From assembly GCF_050947335.1 (NCBI RefSeq), contig NW_027473315.1, positions 1,736,001-1,800,000 of the forward strand: 64,000 nt of DNA, written 5' to 3'. This document shows positions 1-14,168 of the stretch, in pieces. The DNA is from Megachile rotundata (taxonomy: Eukaryota; Arthropoda; Insecta; Hymenoptera; Megachilidae). A program made the translations under genes and the position numbers. Numbering within the stretch: the stretch's first letter is position 1; every line of letters starts with the position of its first letter. The notes under the pieces are model-generated. The model made no database searches. It was not told where the DNA came from and saw only the letters and a list, made by a program, of their open reading frames with translations.

Positions 1-294
1 TATGATTGTGATTGTATGATTGTGATTGTATGATTGTGATTGTATGATTGTGATTGTATGATTGTGATTGTATTATTGTGATTGTATGATTGTGATTGTA
101 TGATTGTGATTGTATGATTGTGATTGTATGATTGTGATTGTATGATTGTGATTGTATGATTGAGATTGTATGATTGTCATTGTATTATTGTGATTGTATG
201 ATTGTGATTGTATGATTGTGATTGTATGATTGTGAATGTATGATTGTGGTTGTATGATTGTGATTGTATGATTGTTTTTGTACGATTGTGATTG

Positions 295-378
295 TATAGT
301 AGTAATTGTATGATTGTCATCGTATGATTGTGATTGTATGATTGTTTTTGTATGATTGTGATTGTATAGTAGTAATTG
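295..378 (+). repeat. Paired TATAGTAGTAATTG module (representative)
   Basis: The unit TATAGTAGTAATTG (four differences from consensus) occurs here at 295 and 365. Such units recur throughout the window, very often as pairs 56 or 70 bp apart. They are usually preceded, one unit earlier, by a T5 unit (GATTGTTTTTG) and followed by a unit ending CG: GTCATCG after the first of a pair, and GTCTTCG, GTCTCCG, GCCTTCG or GACTTCG after the second. Confidence 0.85.
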
Positions 379-1792
379 TATGATTGCCTTCGTATGATTG
401 TGATTGTATGATTGTGACTGTATGATTGAGATTGTATGATTGTGATTGTATTATTGTGGTTGTATGATTGTGATTGTATGATTGTGATTGTATGATTGTG
501 AATGTATGATTGTGATTGTATGATTGTGATTGTATGATTGTGATTGTATGATTGTGATTGTATGATTGTGATTGTATGATTGTTTTTGTGTGATTGTGAT
601 TGTATAGTAGTAATTGTATGATTGTCATCGTATGATTGTGATTGTATGATTGTTTTTGTGTGATTGTGATTGTATAGTAGTAATTGTATGATTGTCTCCG
701 TATGATTGTGATCGTATGATTGTGATTGTATGATTGTGATTGTATGATTGTGATTGCATGATTGTGATTAAATGATTGTGATTGTATGATTGTGATTGTA
801 CGACTGTGATTGTATGATTGCGATATTATGATTGTGATTGTACGATTGCGATAGTATGATTGTGATTGTACGATTGTGATTGTATGATTGTGATTGTATT
901 ATTGTGATTGTATGATTGTGATTGTATGATTGTGATTGTATGATTGTGATTGTATGATTGTGGTTGTATGATTGTGATGGTATGATTGAGATTGTATGAT
1001 TGTGATTGTATGATTGAGATTGTATGATTGTGATTGTATTATTGTGGTTGTATGATTGTGATTGTATGATTGTGATTGTATGATTGTGAATGTATGATTG
1101 TGATTGTATGATTGTGATTGTATGATTGTGATTGTATGATTGTGATTTTATGGTTGTTTTTGTATGATTGTGATTGTATAGTAGTAATTGTATGATTGTC
1201 ATCGTATGATTGTGATTGTATGATTGTGATTGTATGATTGAGATTGTATGATTGTGATTGTATTATTGTGGTTGTATGATTGTAATTGTATGATTGTGAT
1301 TGTATGATTGTGAATGTATGATTGTGATTGTATGATTGTGATTGTATGATTGTGATTGTATGATTGTGATTGTATGATTGTTTTTGTATGATTGTGATTG
1401 TATAGTAGTAATTGTATGATTGTCATCGTATGATTGTGATTGTATGATTGTTTTTGTGTGATTGTGATTGTATAGTAGTAATTGTATGATTGTCTCCGTA
1501 TGATTGTGATCGTATGATTGTGATTGTATGATTGTGATTGTATGATTGTGATTGCATGATTGTGATTGTATGATTGTGATTGTATGATTGTGATTGTACG
1601 ATTGTGATTGTATGATTGCGATGTTATGATTGTGATTGTATGATTGTGATTGTATGATTGTGATTGTATGATTGTGATTGTATGATTGTGATTGTATGAT
1701 TGTGATTGTATGATTGTGATTGTATGATTGTGATTGTATGATTGTGATTGTATGATTGTGATTGTATGATTGAGATTGTATGATTGTGATTG

Positions 1793-3262
1793 TATTATTG
1801 TGGTTGTATGATTGTAATTGTATGATTGTGATTGTATGATTGTGAATGTATGATTGTGATTGTATGATTGTGATTGTATGATTGTGATTGTATGATTGTG
1901 ACTGTATGATTGTTTTTGTATGATTGTGATTGTATAGTAGTAATTGTATGATTGTCATCGTATGATTGTGATTGTATGATTGTTTTTGTGTGATTGTGAT
2001 TGTATAGTAGTAATTGTATGATTGTCTCCGTATGATTGTGATCGTATGATTGTGATTGTATGATTGTGATTGTATGATTGTGATTGCATGATTGTGATTG
2101 AATGATTGTGATTGTATGATTGTGATTGTACGATTGTGATTGTATGATTGCGATATTATGATTGTGATTGTACGATTGCGATAGTATGATTGTGATTGTA
2201 TGATTGTGATTGTATAGTAGTAATTGTATGATTGACTTCGTATGATTGTGATCGTATGATTGTGATCGTATGATTGTGATTGTATGATTGTGATTGTATG
2301 ATTGCGATAGTATGATTGTGATTGTATGATTGTGATTGTATGATTGTGATTGTATAATTGTGATTGTATGATTGAGATTGTATGACTGTGATTGTATTAT
2401 TGTGATTGTATGATTGTGATTGTATGATTGTGATTGTATGATTGTGAATGTATGATTGTGATTGTATGATAGTGATTGTGTGATTCTGATTGTATGATTG
2501 TTTTTGTATGATTGTGATTGTATAGTAGTAATTGTATGATTGTCATCGTATGATTGTGATTGTATGATTGTGATTGTATAGTAGTAATTGTATGATTGTC
2601 TTCGTATGATTGTGATCGTATGATTGTGATTGTATGATTGTGATTGTATGATTGTGATTGTATGATTGTGATTGTATCATTGTGATTGTATGATTGTGAT
2701 CATATGATTGTGATTGTATGATTGTGAATGTATGATTGTGATTGTATGATTGTGATTGTATGATTGTTTTTGTATGATTGTGATTGTATGATTGTGATTG
2801 TATAATTGTGATTGTATGATTGAGATTGTATGATTGTGATTGTATTATTGTGATAGTATGATTGTGATTGTATGATTGTGATTGTATGATTGTGATTGTA
2901 TGATTGCGATAGTATGATTGTGATTGTATGATTGTGATTGTATGATTGTGATTGTATAATTGTGATTGTATGATTGAGATTGTATGATTGTGATTGTATT
3001 ATTGTGATTGTATGATTGTGATTGTATTATTGTGATTGTATGATTGTGATTGTATGATTGTGATTGTATGATTGTGAATGTATGATTGTGATTGTATGAT
3101 AGTGATTGTGTGATTCTGATTGTATGATTGTTTTTGTATGATTGTGATTGTATAGTAGTAATTGTATGATTGTCATCGTATGACTGTGATTGTATGATTG
3201 TGATTGTATAGTAGTAATTGTATGATTGTCTTCGTATGATTGTGATCGTATGATTGAGATTG
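1793..3262 (+). repeat. HOR segment, copy 1 of ~1.75-1.8 kb duplication
   Basis: This segment matches 3543-5068 in variant order, including a TATAGTAGTAATTG unit followed by a rare GACTTCG unit (2213 and 3977). The offset between copies grows from 1,750 to 1,764, 1,778 and 1,806 bp along the segment, each step being whole 14-bp units. A separator at 3263-3542 is not shared. Edges are estimated by eye. Confidence 0.8.
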
Positions 3263-3306
3263 TATGATTGTGATTGTATGATTGTGATTGTATGATTGTG
3301 AATGTA

Positions 3307-3362
3307 TTATTGTGGTTGTATGATTGTGGTTGTATGATTGTGGTTGTATGATTGTGGTTGTA
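3307..3362 (+). repeat. Run of GGTTG-type units
   Basis: Four successive units carry GTGGTTG instead of GTGATTG, the first beginning TATTATT. A similar but shorter run lies near 59615-59656, where the first unit reads TATTATCG. The run sits in the separator between two duplicated segments, so it marks a separate module. Confidence 0.75.
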
Positions 3363-3542
3363 TGATTGTGAATGTATGATTGTGATTGTATGATTGTGAT
3401 TGTATGATTGTGATTGTATGATTGTGATTTTATGGTTGTTTTTGTATGATTGTGATTGTATAGTAGTAATTGTATGATTGTCATCGTATGATTGTGATTG
3501 TATGATTGTGATTGTATGATTGAGATTGTATGATTGTGATTG

Positions 3543-5068
3543 TATTATTGTGGTTGTATGATTGTAATTGTATGATTGTGATTGTATGATTGTGAATGTA
3601 TGATTGTGATTGTATGATTGTGATTGTATGATTGTGATTGTATGATTGTGATTGTATGATTGTTTTTGTATGATTGTGATTGTATAGTAGTAATTGTATG
3701 ATTGTCATCGTATGATTGTGATTGTATGATTGTTTTTGTGTGATTGTGATTGTATAGTAGTAATTGTATGATTGTCTCCGTATGATTGTGATCGTATGAT
3801 TGTGATTGTATGATTGTGATTGTATGATTGTGATTGCATGATTGTGATTGAATGATTGTGATTGTATGATTGTGATTGTACGATTGTGATTGTATGATTG
3901 CGATATTATGATTGTGATTGTACGATTGCGATAGTATGATTGTGATTGTGTGATTGTGATTGTATGATTGTGATTGTATAGTAGTAATTGTATGATTGAC
4001 TTCGTATGATTGTGATCGTATGATTGTGATTGTATGATTGTGATTGTATGATTGTGATTGTATGATTGCGATAGTATGATTGTGATTGTATGATTGTGAT
4101 TGTATGATTGTGATTGTATAATTGTGATTGTATGATTGAGATTGTATGACTGTGATTGTATTATTGTGATTGTATGATTGTGATTGTATGATTGTGATTG
4201 TATGATTGTGAATGTATGATTGTGATTGTATGATAGTGATTGTGTGATTCTGATTGTATGATTGTTTTTGTATGATTGTGATTGTATAGTAGTAATTGTA
4301 TGATTGTCATCGTATGATTGTGATTGTATGATTGTGATTGTATAGTAGTAATTGTATGATTGTCTTCGTATGATTGTGATCGTATGATTGTGATCGTATG
4401 ATTGTGATTGTATGATTGTGATTGTATGATTGTGATTGTATGATTGTGATTGTATCATTGTGATTGTATGATTGTGATCATATGATTGTGATTGTATGAT
4501 TGTGAATGTATGATTGTGATTGTATGATTGTGATTGTATGATTGTGATTGTATGATTGTTTTTGTATGATTGTGATTGTATGATTGTGATTGTATAATTG
4601 TGATTGTATGATTGAGATTGTATGATTGTGATTGTATTATTGTGATAGTATGATTGTGATTGTATGATTGTGATTGTATGATTGTGATTGTATGATTGCG
4701 ATAGTATGATTGTGATTGTATGATTGTGATTGTATGATTGTGATTGTATGATTGTGATTGTATAATTGTGATTGTATGATTGAGATTGTATGATTGTGAT
4801 TGTATTATTGTGATTCTTTGATTGTGATTGTATTATTGTGATTGTATGATTGTGATTGTATGATTGTGATTGTATGATTGTGAATGTATGATTGTGATTG
4901 TATGATAGTGATTGTGTGATTCTGATTGTATGATTGTTTTTGTATGATTGTGATTGTATAGTAGTAATTGTATGATTGTCATCGTATGATTGTGATTGTA
5001 TGATTGTGATTGTATAGTAGTAATTGTATGATTGTCTTCGTATGATTGTGATCGTATGATTGAGATTG
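3543..5068 (+). repeat. HOR segment, copy 2 of ~1.75-1.8 kb duplication
   Basis: This is the second copy of 1793-3262. It carries an extra GTGATCG unit near 4390 and extra consensus units relative to copy 1, which explains the growing offset. Its distal part also belongs to the segment that reappears at about 60 kb. Confidence 0.8.
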
Positions 5069-5348
5069 TATGATTGTGATTGTATTATTGTGATTGTATG
5101 ATTGTGATTGTATGATTGTGATTGTATGATTGTGAATGTATGATTGTGATTGTATGATTGTGATTGTATGATTGTTTTTGTATGATTGTGATTGTATAGT
5201 AGTAATTGTATGATTGTCATCGTATGATTGTGATTGTATGATTGTTTTTGTATGATTGTGATTGTATAGTAGTAATTGTATGATTGTCTTCGTATGATTG
5301 TAATCGTATGATTGTGATCGTATGATTGTGATTGTATGATTGTGATTG

Positions 5349-5586
5349 TATCATTGTGATTGAATGATTGTGAGCGTATGATTGTGAGTGTATGATTGTG
5401 ATTATATGATTGTTTTTGTATGATTGTGATTCTATGATTGTGATCGTACGATTGTGATCGTATGATTGTGATTGTATGATTGTGATCGTTTGATTGTGGT
5501 TGTATAATTATGGTTCTATTATTGTGATTGTATGATTGTTCTTGTATGATTATGATCATATGATTGTAATTGCATGATTGTGATTG
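5349..5586 (+). repeat. Marker block 2, copy 1 (subtype alpha)
   Basis: Block 2 is a 17-unit, 238-bp string running from TATCATTGTGATTG through TACGATTGTGATCG, TATAATTATGGTTC and TATGATTATGATCA (5545) to CATGATTGTGATTG. Alpha has a GTGATTA unit before the T5 unit, TATGATTGTGATTC after it, and GTGGTTG in unit 11. Confidence 0.92.
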
Positions 5587-5894
5587 TATGATTGTGATTG
5601 TATGATTGTGATGGTATGATTGTGATTGTATGATTGCGATAGTATGATTGTGATTGTATGATTGTGATTGTATGATTGTGATTGTATGATTGTGATTGTA
5701 TGATTGTGATTGTATGATTGCGATAGTATGATTGTGATTGTATGATTGTGATTGTATGATTGTGATTGTACGATTGTGATTGTATGACTGTGATTGTATG
5801 ATTGTGATTGTATGATTGTTTTTGTATGATTGTGATTGTATAGTAGTAATTGTATGATTGTCATCGTATGATTGTCATTGTATGATTGTGATTG

Positions 5895-6146
5895 TAAGAT
5901 GGCGCGTGTATGATTGAGACTGTACGATTGTGATTGTATGATTGTGATCATATGGTTCTGATTGTTCGATTGCGATTGTACGATTGTGATTGCATGATTG
6001 TGATTGCATGATTGTTTTTGTATGATTGTGATTCTATGATTCTGATTTTATAATTGTGCCTGCATGATTGTGATGGTATGATTGTGATTGTATGATTGCG
6101 ATTGTATGATTGCAATTTTATGAGTGTGATTATATGATTATGATTG
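5895..6146 (+). repeat. Marker block 1, copy 1 (type I-short)
   Basis: Block 1 is an 18-unit, 252-bp string of mostly non-consensus units that begins with TAAGATGGCGCGTG and ends with TATGATTATGATTG. In the short type, only one consensus unit separates it from an upstream GTCATTG unit. Unit 7 begins TACG. Confidence 0.93.
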
Positions 6147-7056
6147 TATGATTGTGATTGTATGATTGTGATTGTATGATTGTTTTTGTATGATTGTGAT
6201 TGTATGATTGTGATTGTATGATTGTGATTGCATGATTGTGATTGAATGATTGTGATTGTATGATTGTGATTGTACGATTGTGATTGTATGATTGCGATAT
6301 TATGATTGTGATTGTATGATTGTGATTGTATGATTGTGATTGTATGATTGTGATTGTATGATTGTGATTGTATGATTGTGATTGTATGATTGTGATTGTA
6401 TGATTGTGATTGTATGATTGTGATTGTATGATTGTGATTGTATGATTGTGATTGTATGATTGCGATTGTATGATTGTGATTGTATGATTGAGATTGTATG
6501 ATTGTGATTGTATTATTGTGATTCTTTGATTGTGATTGTATTATTGTGATTGTATGATTGTGATGGTATGATTGTGATTGTATGATTGTGAATGTATGAT
6601 TGTGATTGTATGATAGTGATTGTGTGATTCTGATTGTATGATTGTTTTTGTATGATTGTGATTGTATAGTAGTAATTGTATGATTGTCATCGTATGATTG
6701 TGATTGTATGATTGTGATTGTATAGAAGTAATTGTATGATTGTCTTCGTATGATTGTGATCGTATGATTGAGATTGTATGATTGTGATTGTATTATTGTG
6801 ATTGTATGATTGTGATTGTATGATTGTGATTGTATGATTGTGAATGTATGATTGTGATTGTATGATTGTGATTGTATGATTGTTTTTGTATGATTGTGAT
6901 TGTATAGTAGTAATTGTATGATTGTCATCGTATGATTGTGATTGTATGATTGTTTTTGTATGATTGTGATTGTATAGTAGTAATTGTATGATTGTCTTCG
7001 TATGATTGTAATCGTATGATTGTGATCGTATGATTGTGATTGTATGATTGTGATTG

Positions 7057-7294
7057 TATCATTGTGATTGAATGATTGTGAGCGTATGATTGTGAGTGTA
7101 TGATTGTGATTATATGATTGTTTTTGTATGATTGTGATTCTATGATTGTGATCGTACGATTGTGATCGTATGATTGTGATTGTATGATTGTGATCGTTTG
7201 ATTGTGGTTGTATAATTATGGTTCTATTATTGTGATTGTATGATTGTTCTTGTATGATTATGATCATATGATTGTAATTGCATGATTGTGATTG
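7057..7294 (+). repeat. Marker block 2, copy 2 (subtype alpha)
   Basis: 1,708 bp after copy 1, with the same diagnostic units and no length change. Confidence 0.92.
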
Positions 7295-7588
7295 TATGAT
7301 TGTGATTGTATGATTGTGATTGTATGATTGCGATAGTATGATTGTGATTGTATGATTGTGATTGTATGATTGTGATTGTATGATTGTGATTGTATGATTG
7401 TGATTGTATGATTGCGATAGTATGATTGTGATTGTATGATTGTGATTGTATGATTGTGATTGTACGATTGTGATTGTATGACTGTGATTGTATGATTGTG
7501 ATTGTATGATTGTTTTTGTATGATTGTGATTGTATAGTAGTAATTGTATGATTGTCATCGTATGATTGTCATTGTATGATTGTGATTG

Positions 7589-7840
7589 TAAGATGGCGCG
7601 TGTATGATTGAGACTGTACGATTGTGATTGTATGATTGTGATCATATGGTTCTGATTGTTCGATTGCGATTGTACGATTGTGATTGCATGATTGTGATTG
7701 CATGATTGTTTTTGTATGATTGTGATTCTATGATTCTGATTTTATAATTGTGCCTGCATGATTGTGATGGTATGATTGTGATTGTATGATTGCGATTGTA
7801 TGATTGCAATTTTATGAGTGTGATTATATGATTATGATTG
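7589..7840 (+). repeat. Marker block 1, copy 2 (type I-short)
   Basis: Same order as the copy 1,694 bp upstream, with no length change. It belongs to the second half of the ~1.7 kb tandem pair. Confidence 0.93.
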
Positions 7841-8722
7841 TATGATTGTGATTGTATGATTGTGATTGTATGATTGTTTTTGTATGATTGTGATTGTATG
7901 ATTGTGATTGTATGATTGTGATTGCATGATTGTGATTGAATGATTGTGATTGTATGATTGTGATTGTACGATTGTGATTGTATGATTGCGATATTATGAT
8001 TGTGATTGTATGATTGTGATTGTATGATTGTGATTGTATGATTGTGATTGTATGATTGTGATTGTATGATTGTGATTGTATGATTGTGATTGTATGATTG
8101 TGATTGTATGATTGTGATTGTATGATTGCGATTGTATGATTGTGATTGTATGATTGAGATTGTATGATTGTGATTGTATTATTGTGGTTGCATGATTGTG
8201 ATTGAATGATTGTGATTGTATGATTGTGATTGTACGATTGTGATTGTATGATTGCGATATTATGATTGTGATTGTACGATTGCGATAGTATGATTGTGAT
8301 TGTATGATTGTGATTGTATGATTGTGATTGTATGATTGTGATTGTATGATTGTGATTGTATTATTGTGATTGTATGATTGTGATTGTATGATTGTGATTG
8401 TATGATTGTGATTGTATGATTGCGATAGTATGATTGTGATTGTATGATTGTGATTGTATGATTGTGATGGTACGATTGTGATTGTATGACTGTGATTGTA
8501 TGATTGTGATTGTATGATTGTTTTTGTATGATTGTGATTGTATAGTAGTAATTGTATGATTGTCATCGTATGATTGTCATTGTATGATTGTGATTGTATC
8601 ATTGTGATTGAATGATTGTGAGTGTATGATTGCGATTGTACGATAGCGATCGTATGATTGTGATTGTTTGATTGCGATTGTATGATTGTGATTGTATGAT
8701 TGTGATTGTATGATTGTGATTG

Positions 8723-8974
8723 TAAGATGGCGCGTGTATGATTGAGACTGTACGATTGTGATTGTATGATTGTGATCATATGGTTCTGATTGTTCGATTG
8801 CGATTGTACGATTGTGATTGCATGATTGTGATTGCATGATTGTTTTTGTATGATTGTGATTCTATGATTCTGATTTTATAATTGTGCCTGCATGATTGTG
8901 ATGGTATGATTGTGATTGTATGATTGCGATTGTATGATTGCAATTTTATGAGTGTGATTATATGATTATGATTG
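8723..8974 (+). repeat. Marker block 1, copy 3 (type I-long, early form)
   Basis: A nine-unit module (8597-8722) that starts TATCATT and includes TACGATAGCGATCG separates the block from the GTCATTG unit. Unit 7 still begins TACG, as in the short type, which makes this copy intermediate between the two types. Confidence 0.92.
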
Positions 8975-11900
8975 TATGATTGTGATTGTATGATTGTGAT
9001 TGTATGATTGTTTTTGTATGATTGTGATTGTATGATTGTGATTGTATGATTGTGATTGCATGATTGTGATTGAATGATTGTGATTGTATGATTGTGATTG
9101 TACGATTGTGATTGTATGATTGCGATATTATGATTGTGATTGTATGATTGTGATTGTATGATTGTGATTGTATGATTGTGATTGTATGATTGTGATTGTA
9201 TGATTGTGATTGTATGATTGTGATTGTATGATTGTGATTGTATGATTGCGATTGTATGATTGTGATTGTATGATTGAGATTGTATGATTGTGATTGTATT
9301 ATTGTGGTTGTATGATTGTGATTGTATGATTGTGATTGTATGATTGTGAATGTATGATTGTGATTGTATGATTGTGATTGTATGATTGTGATTGTATGAT
9401 TGTGATTTTATGGTTGTTTTTGTATGATTGTGATTGTATAGTAGTAATTGTATGATTGTCATCGTATGATTGTGATTGTATGATTGTGACTGTATGATTG
9501 AGATTGTATGATTGTGATTGTATTATTGTGGTTGTATGATTGTGATTGTATGATTGTGATTGTATGATTGTGAATGTATGATTGTGATTGTATGATTGTG
9601 ATTGTATGATTGTGATTGTATGATTGTGATTGTATGATTGTGATTGTATGATTGTTTTTGTGTGATTGTGATTGTATAGTAGTAATTGTATGATTGTCAT
9701 CGTATGATTGTGATTGTATGATTGTTTTTGTGTGATTGTGATTGTATAGTAGTAATTGTATGATTGTCTCCGTATGATTGTGATCGTATGATTGTGATTG
9801 TATGATTGTGATTGTATGATTGTGATTGCATGATTGTGATTGAATGATTGTGATTGTATGATTGTGATTGTGCGATTGTGATTGTATGATTGCGATATTA
9901 TGATTGTGATTGTACGATTGCGATAGTATGATTGTGATTGTATGATTGTGATTGTATGATTGTGATTGTATGATTGTGATTGTATGATTGTGATTGTATT
10001 ATTGTGATTGTATGATTGTGATTGTATGATTGTGATTGTATGATTGTGATTGTATGATTGTGATTGTATGATTGTGATTGTATGATTGAGATTGTATGAT
10101 TGTCATTGTATTATTGTGATTGTATGATTGTGATTGTATGATTGTGATTGTATGATTGTGAATGTATGATTGTGGTTGTATGATTGTGATTGTATGATTG
10201 TTTTTGTATGATTGTGATTGTATAGTAGTAATTGTATGATTGTCATCGTATGATTGTGATTGTATGATTGTTTTTGTATGATTGTGATTGTATAGTAGTA
10301 ATTGTATGATTGCCTTCGTATGATTGTGATTGTATGATTGTGACTGTATGATTGAGATTGTATGATTGTGATTGTATTATTGTGGTTGTATGATTGTGAT
10401 TGTATGATTGTGATTGTATGATTGTGAATGTATGATTGTGATTGTATGATTGTGATTGTATGATTGTGATTGTATGATTGTGATTGTATGATTGTGTTTG
10501 TATGATTGTTTTTGTGTGATTGTGATTGTATAGTAGTAATTGTATGATTGTCATCGTATGATTGTGATTGTATGATTGTTTTTGTGTGATTGTGATTGTA
10601 TAGTAGTAATTGTATGATTGTCTCCGTATGATTGTGATCGCATGATTGTGATTGTATGATTGTGATTGCATGATTGTGATTGAATGATTGTGATTGTATG
10701 ATTGTGATTGTACGACTGTGATTGTATGATTGCGATATTATGATTGTGATTGTACGATTGCGATAGTATGATTGTGATTGTACGATTGTGATTGTATGAT
10801 TGTGATTGTATTATTGTGATTGTATGATTGTGATTGTATGATTGTGATTGTATGATTGTGATTGTATGATTGTGATTGTATGATTGTGATTGTATGATTG
10901 AGATTGTATGATTGTGATTGTATGATTGAGATTGTATGATTGTGATTGTATTATTGTGGTTGTATGATTGTGATTGTATGATTGTGATTGTATGATTGTG
11001 AATGTATGATTGTGATTGTATGATTGTGATTGTATGATTGTGATTGTATGATTGTGATTTTATGGTTGTTTTTGTATGATTGTGATTGTATAGTAGTAAT
11101 TGTATGATTGTCATCGTATGATTGTGATTGTATGATTGTGATTGTATGATTGAGATTGTATGATTGTGATTGTATTATTGTGGTTGTATGATTGTAATTG
11201 TATGATTGTGATTGTATGATTGTGAATGTATGATTGTGATTGTATGATTGTGATTGTATGATTGTGATTGTATGATTGTGATTGTATGATTGTGATTGTA
11301 TGATTGTTTTTGTATGATTGTGATTGTATAGTAGTAATTGTATGATTGTCATCGTATGATTGTGATTGTATGATTGTTTTTGTGTGATTGTGATTGTATA
11401 GTAGTAATTGTATGATTGTCTCCGTATGATTGTGATCGTATGATTGTGATTGTATGATTGTGATTGTATGATTGTGATTGCATGATTGTGATTGTATGAT
11501 TGTGATTGTACGATTGTGATTGTACGATTGTGATTTTATGGTTGTTTTTGTATGATTGTGATTGTATAGTAGTAATTGTATGATTGTCATCGTATGATTG
11601 TGATTGTATGATTGTGATTGTATGATTGAGATTGTATGATTGTGATTGTATTATTGTGGTTGTATGATTGTAATTGTATGATTGTGATTGTATGATTGTG
11701 AATGTATGATTGTGATTGTATGATTGTGATTGTATGATTGTGATTGTATGATTGTGATTGTATGATTGTTTTTGTATGATTGTGATTGTATAGTAGTAAT
11801 TGTATGATTGTCATCGTATGATTGTGATTGTATGATTGTTTTTGTGTGATTGTGATTGTATAGTAGTAATTGTATGATTGTCTCCGTATGATTGTGATCG

Positions 11901-14168
11901 TATGATTGTGATTGTATGATTGTGATTGTATGATTGTGATTGCATGATTGTGATTGTATGATTGTGATTGTATGATTGTGATTGTACGATTGTGATTGTA
12001 TGATTGCGATGTTATGATTGTGATTGTATGATTGTGATTGTATGATTGTGATTGTATGATTGTGATTGTATGATTGTGATTGTATGATTGTGATTGTATG
12101 ATTGTGATTGTATGATTGTGATTGTATGATTGCGATTGTATGATTGTGATTGTATGATTGAGATTGTATGATTGTGATTGTATTATTGTGGTTGTATGAT
12201 TGTGATTGTATGATTGTGATTGTATGATTGTGAATGTATGATTGTGATTGTATGATTGTGATTGTATGATTGTGATTGTATGATTGTGATTTTATGGTTG
12301 TTTTTGTATGATTGTGATTGTATAGTAGTAATTGTATGATTGTCATCGTATGATTGTGATTGTATGATTGTGATTGTATGATTGAGATTGTATGATTGTG
12401 ATTGTATTATTGTGGTTGTATGATTGTAATTGTATGATTGTGATTGTATGATTGTGAATGTATGATTGTGATTGTATGATTGTGATTGTATGATTGTGAT
12501 TGTATGATTGTGACTGTATGATTGTTTTTGTATGATTGTGATTTTCTAGTAGTAATTGTATGATTGTCATCGTATGATTGTGATTGTATGATTGTTTTTG
12601 TGTGATTGTGATTGTATAGTAGTAATTGTATGATTGTCTCCGTATGATTGTGATCGTATGATTGTGATTGTATGATTGTGATTGTATGATTGTGATTGCA
12701 TGATTGTGATTGAATGATTGTGATTGTATGATTGTGATTGTACGATTGTGATTGTATGATTGCGATATTATGATTGTGATTGTACGATTGCGATAGTATG
12801 ATTGTGATTGTATGATTGTGATTGTATGATTGTGATTGTATAGTAGTAATTGTATGATTGACTTCGTATGATTGTGATCGTATGATTGTGATCGTATGAT
12901 TGTGATTGTATGATTGTGATTGTATGATTGCGATAGTATGATTGTGATTGTATGATTGTGATTGTATGATTGTGATTGTATAATTGTGATTGTATGATTG
13001 AGATTGTATGACTGTGATTGTATTATTGTGATTGTATGATTGTGATTGTGTGATTGTGATTGTATGATTGTGAATGTATGATTGTGATTGTATGATAGTG
13101 ATTGTGTGATTCTGATTGTATGATTGTTTTTGTATGATTGTGATTGTATAGTAGTAATTGTATGATTGTCATCGTATGATTGTGATTGTATGATTGTGAT
13201 TGTATAGTAGTAATTGTATGATTGTCTTCGTATGATTGTGATCGTATGATTGTGATTGTATGATTGTGATTGTATGATTGTGATTGTATGATTGTGATTG
13301 TATCATTGTGATTGTATGATTGTGATCATATGATTGTGATTGTATGATTGTGAATGTATGATTGTGATTGTATGATTGTGATTGTATGATTGTTTTTGTA
13401 TGATTGTGATTGTATGATTGTGATTGTATAATTGTGATTGTATGATTGAGATTGTATGATTGTGATTGTATTATTGTGATAGTATGATTGTGATTGTATG
13501 ATTGTGATTGTATGATTGTGATTGTATGATTGCGATAGTATGATTGTGATTGTATGATTGTGATTGTATGATTGTGATTGTATAATTGTGATTGTATGAT
13601 TGAGATTGTATGATTGTGATTGTATTATTGTGATTGTATGATTGTGATTGTATTATTGTGATTGTATGATTGTGATTGTATGATTGTGATTGTATGATTG
13701 TGAATGTATGATTGTGATTGTATGATAGTGATTGTGTAATTCCGATTGTATGATTGTTTTTGTATGATTGTGATTGTATAGTAGTAATTGTATGATTGTC
13801 ATCGTATGATTGTGATTGTATGATTGTGATTGTATAGTAGTAATTGTATGATTGTCTTCGTATGATTGTGATCGTATGATTGAGATTGTATGATTGTGAT
13901 TGTATTATTGTGATTGTATGATTGTGATTGTATGATTGTGATTGTATGATTGTGAATGTATGATTGTGATTGTATGATTGTGATTGTATGATTGTTTTTG
14001 TATGATTGTGATTGTATAGTAGTAATTGTATGATTGTCATCGTATGATTGTGATTGTATGATTGTTTTTGTATGATTGTGATTGTATAGTAGTAATTGTA
14101 TGATTGTCTTCGTATGATTGTGATCGTATGATTGTGATCGTATGATTGTGATTGTATGATTGTGATTG

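Larger units (their letters stand above)
4780..6487 (+). repeat. ~1.7 kb tandem duplication, copy 1
   Basis: A unit ending GATTC followed by one starting TTTGATT (C at 4816) recurs at 6524, 1,708 bp later. Block 2 (5349) and block 1 (5895) lie inside and recur at 7057 and 7589. The offset drops from 1,708 to 1,694 bp because copy 1 has four units, including a GTGATGG unit, where copy 2 has three before the first GCGATAG unit. Confidence 0.85.
6488..8181 (+). repeat. ~1.7 kb tandem duplication, copy 2
   Basis: Second copy of 4780-6487. Private changes include TATAGAAGTAATTG at 6721 in place of TATAGTAGTAATTG and a GTGATGG unit near 6560. The right edge is where the sequence enters a TATTATTGTGGTTG unit followed by CATGATT at 8191. 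Confidence 0.85.

Noticed and set aside
295..308. TATAGTAGTAATTG as a TATA-type promoter element
   Set aside because: It recurs throughout the array without any gene downstream and is simply a monomer variant with four substitutions.
3481..5559. 692-residue - strand open frame, and many shorter ones up to 565 residues, as repetitive-protein genes
   Set aside because: Every frame of the - strand is open because the unit lacks stops. Frames begin and end at chance variant units, overlap one another and ignore HOR boundaries, and no promoter, splice or non-repeat domain is visible.
5895..5908. TAAGATGGCGCGTG as the end or insertion scar of a transposon
   Set aside because: It is exactly one unit long and in register. 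No inverted repeats or target-site duplications flank it, and it always keeps the same neighbouring units.
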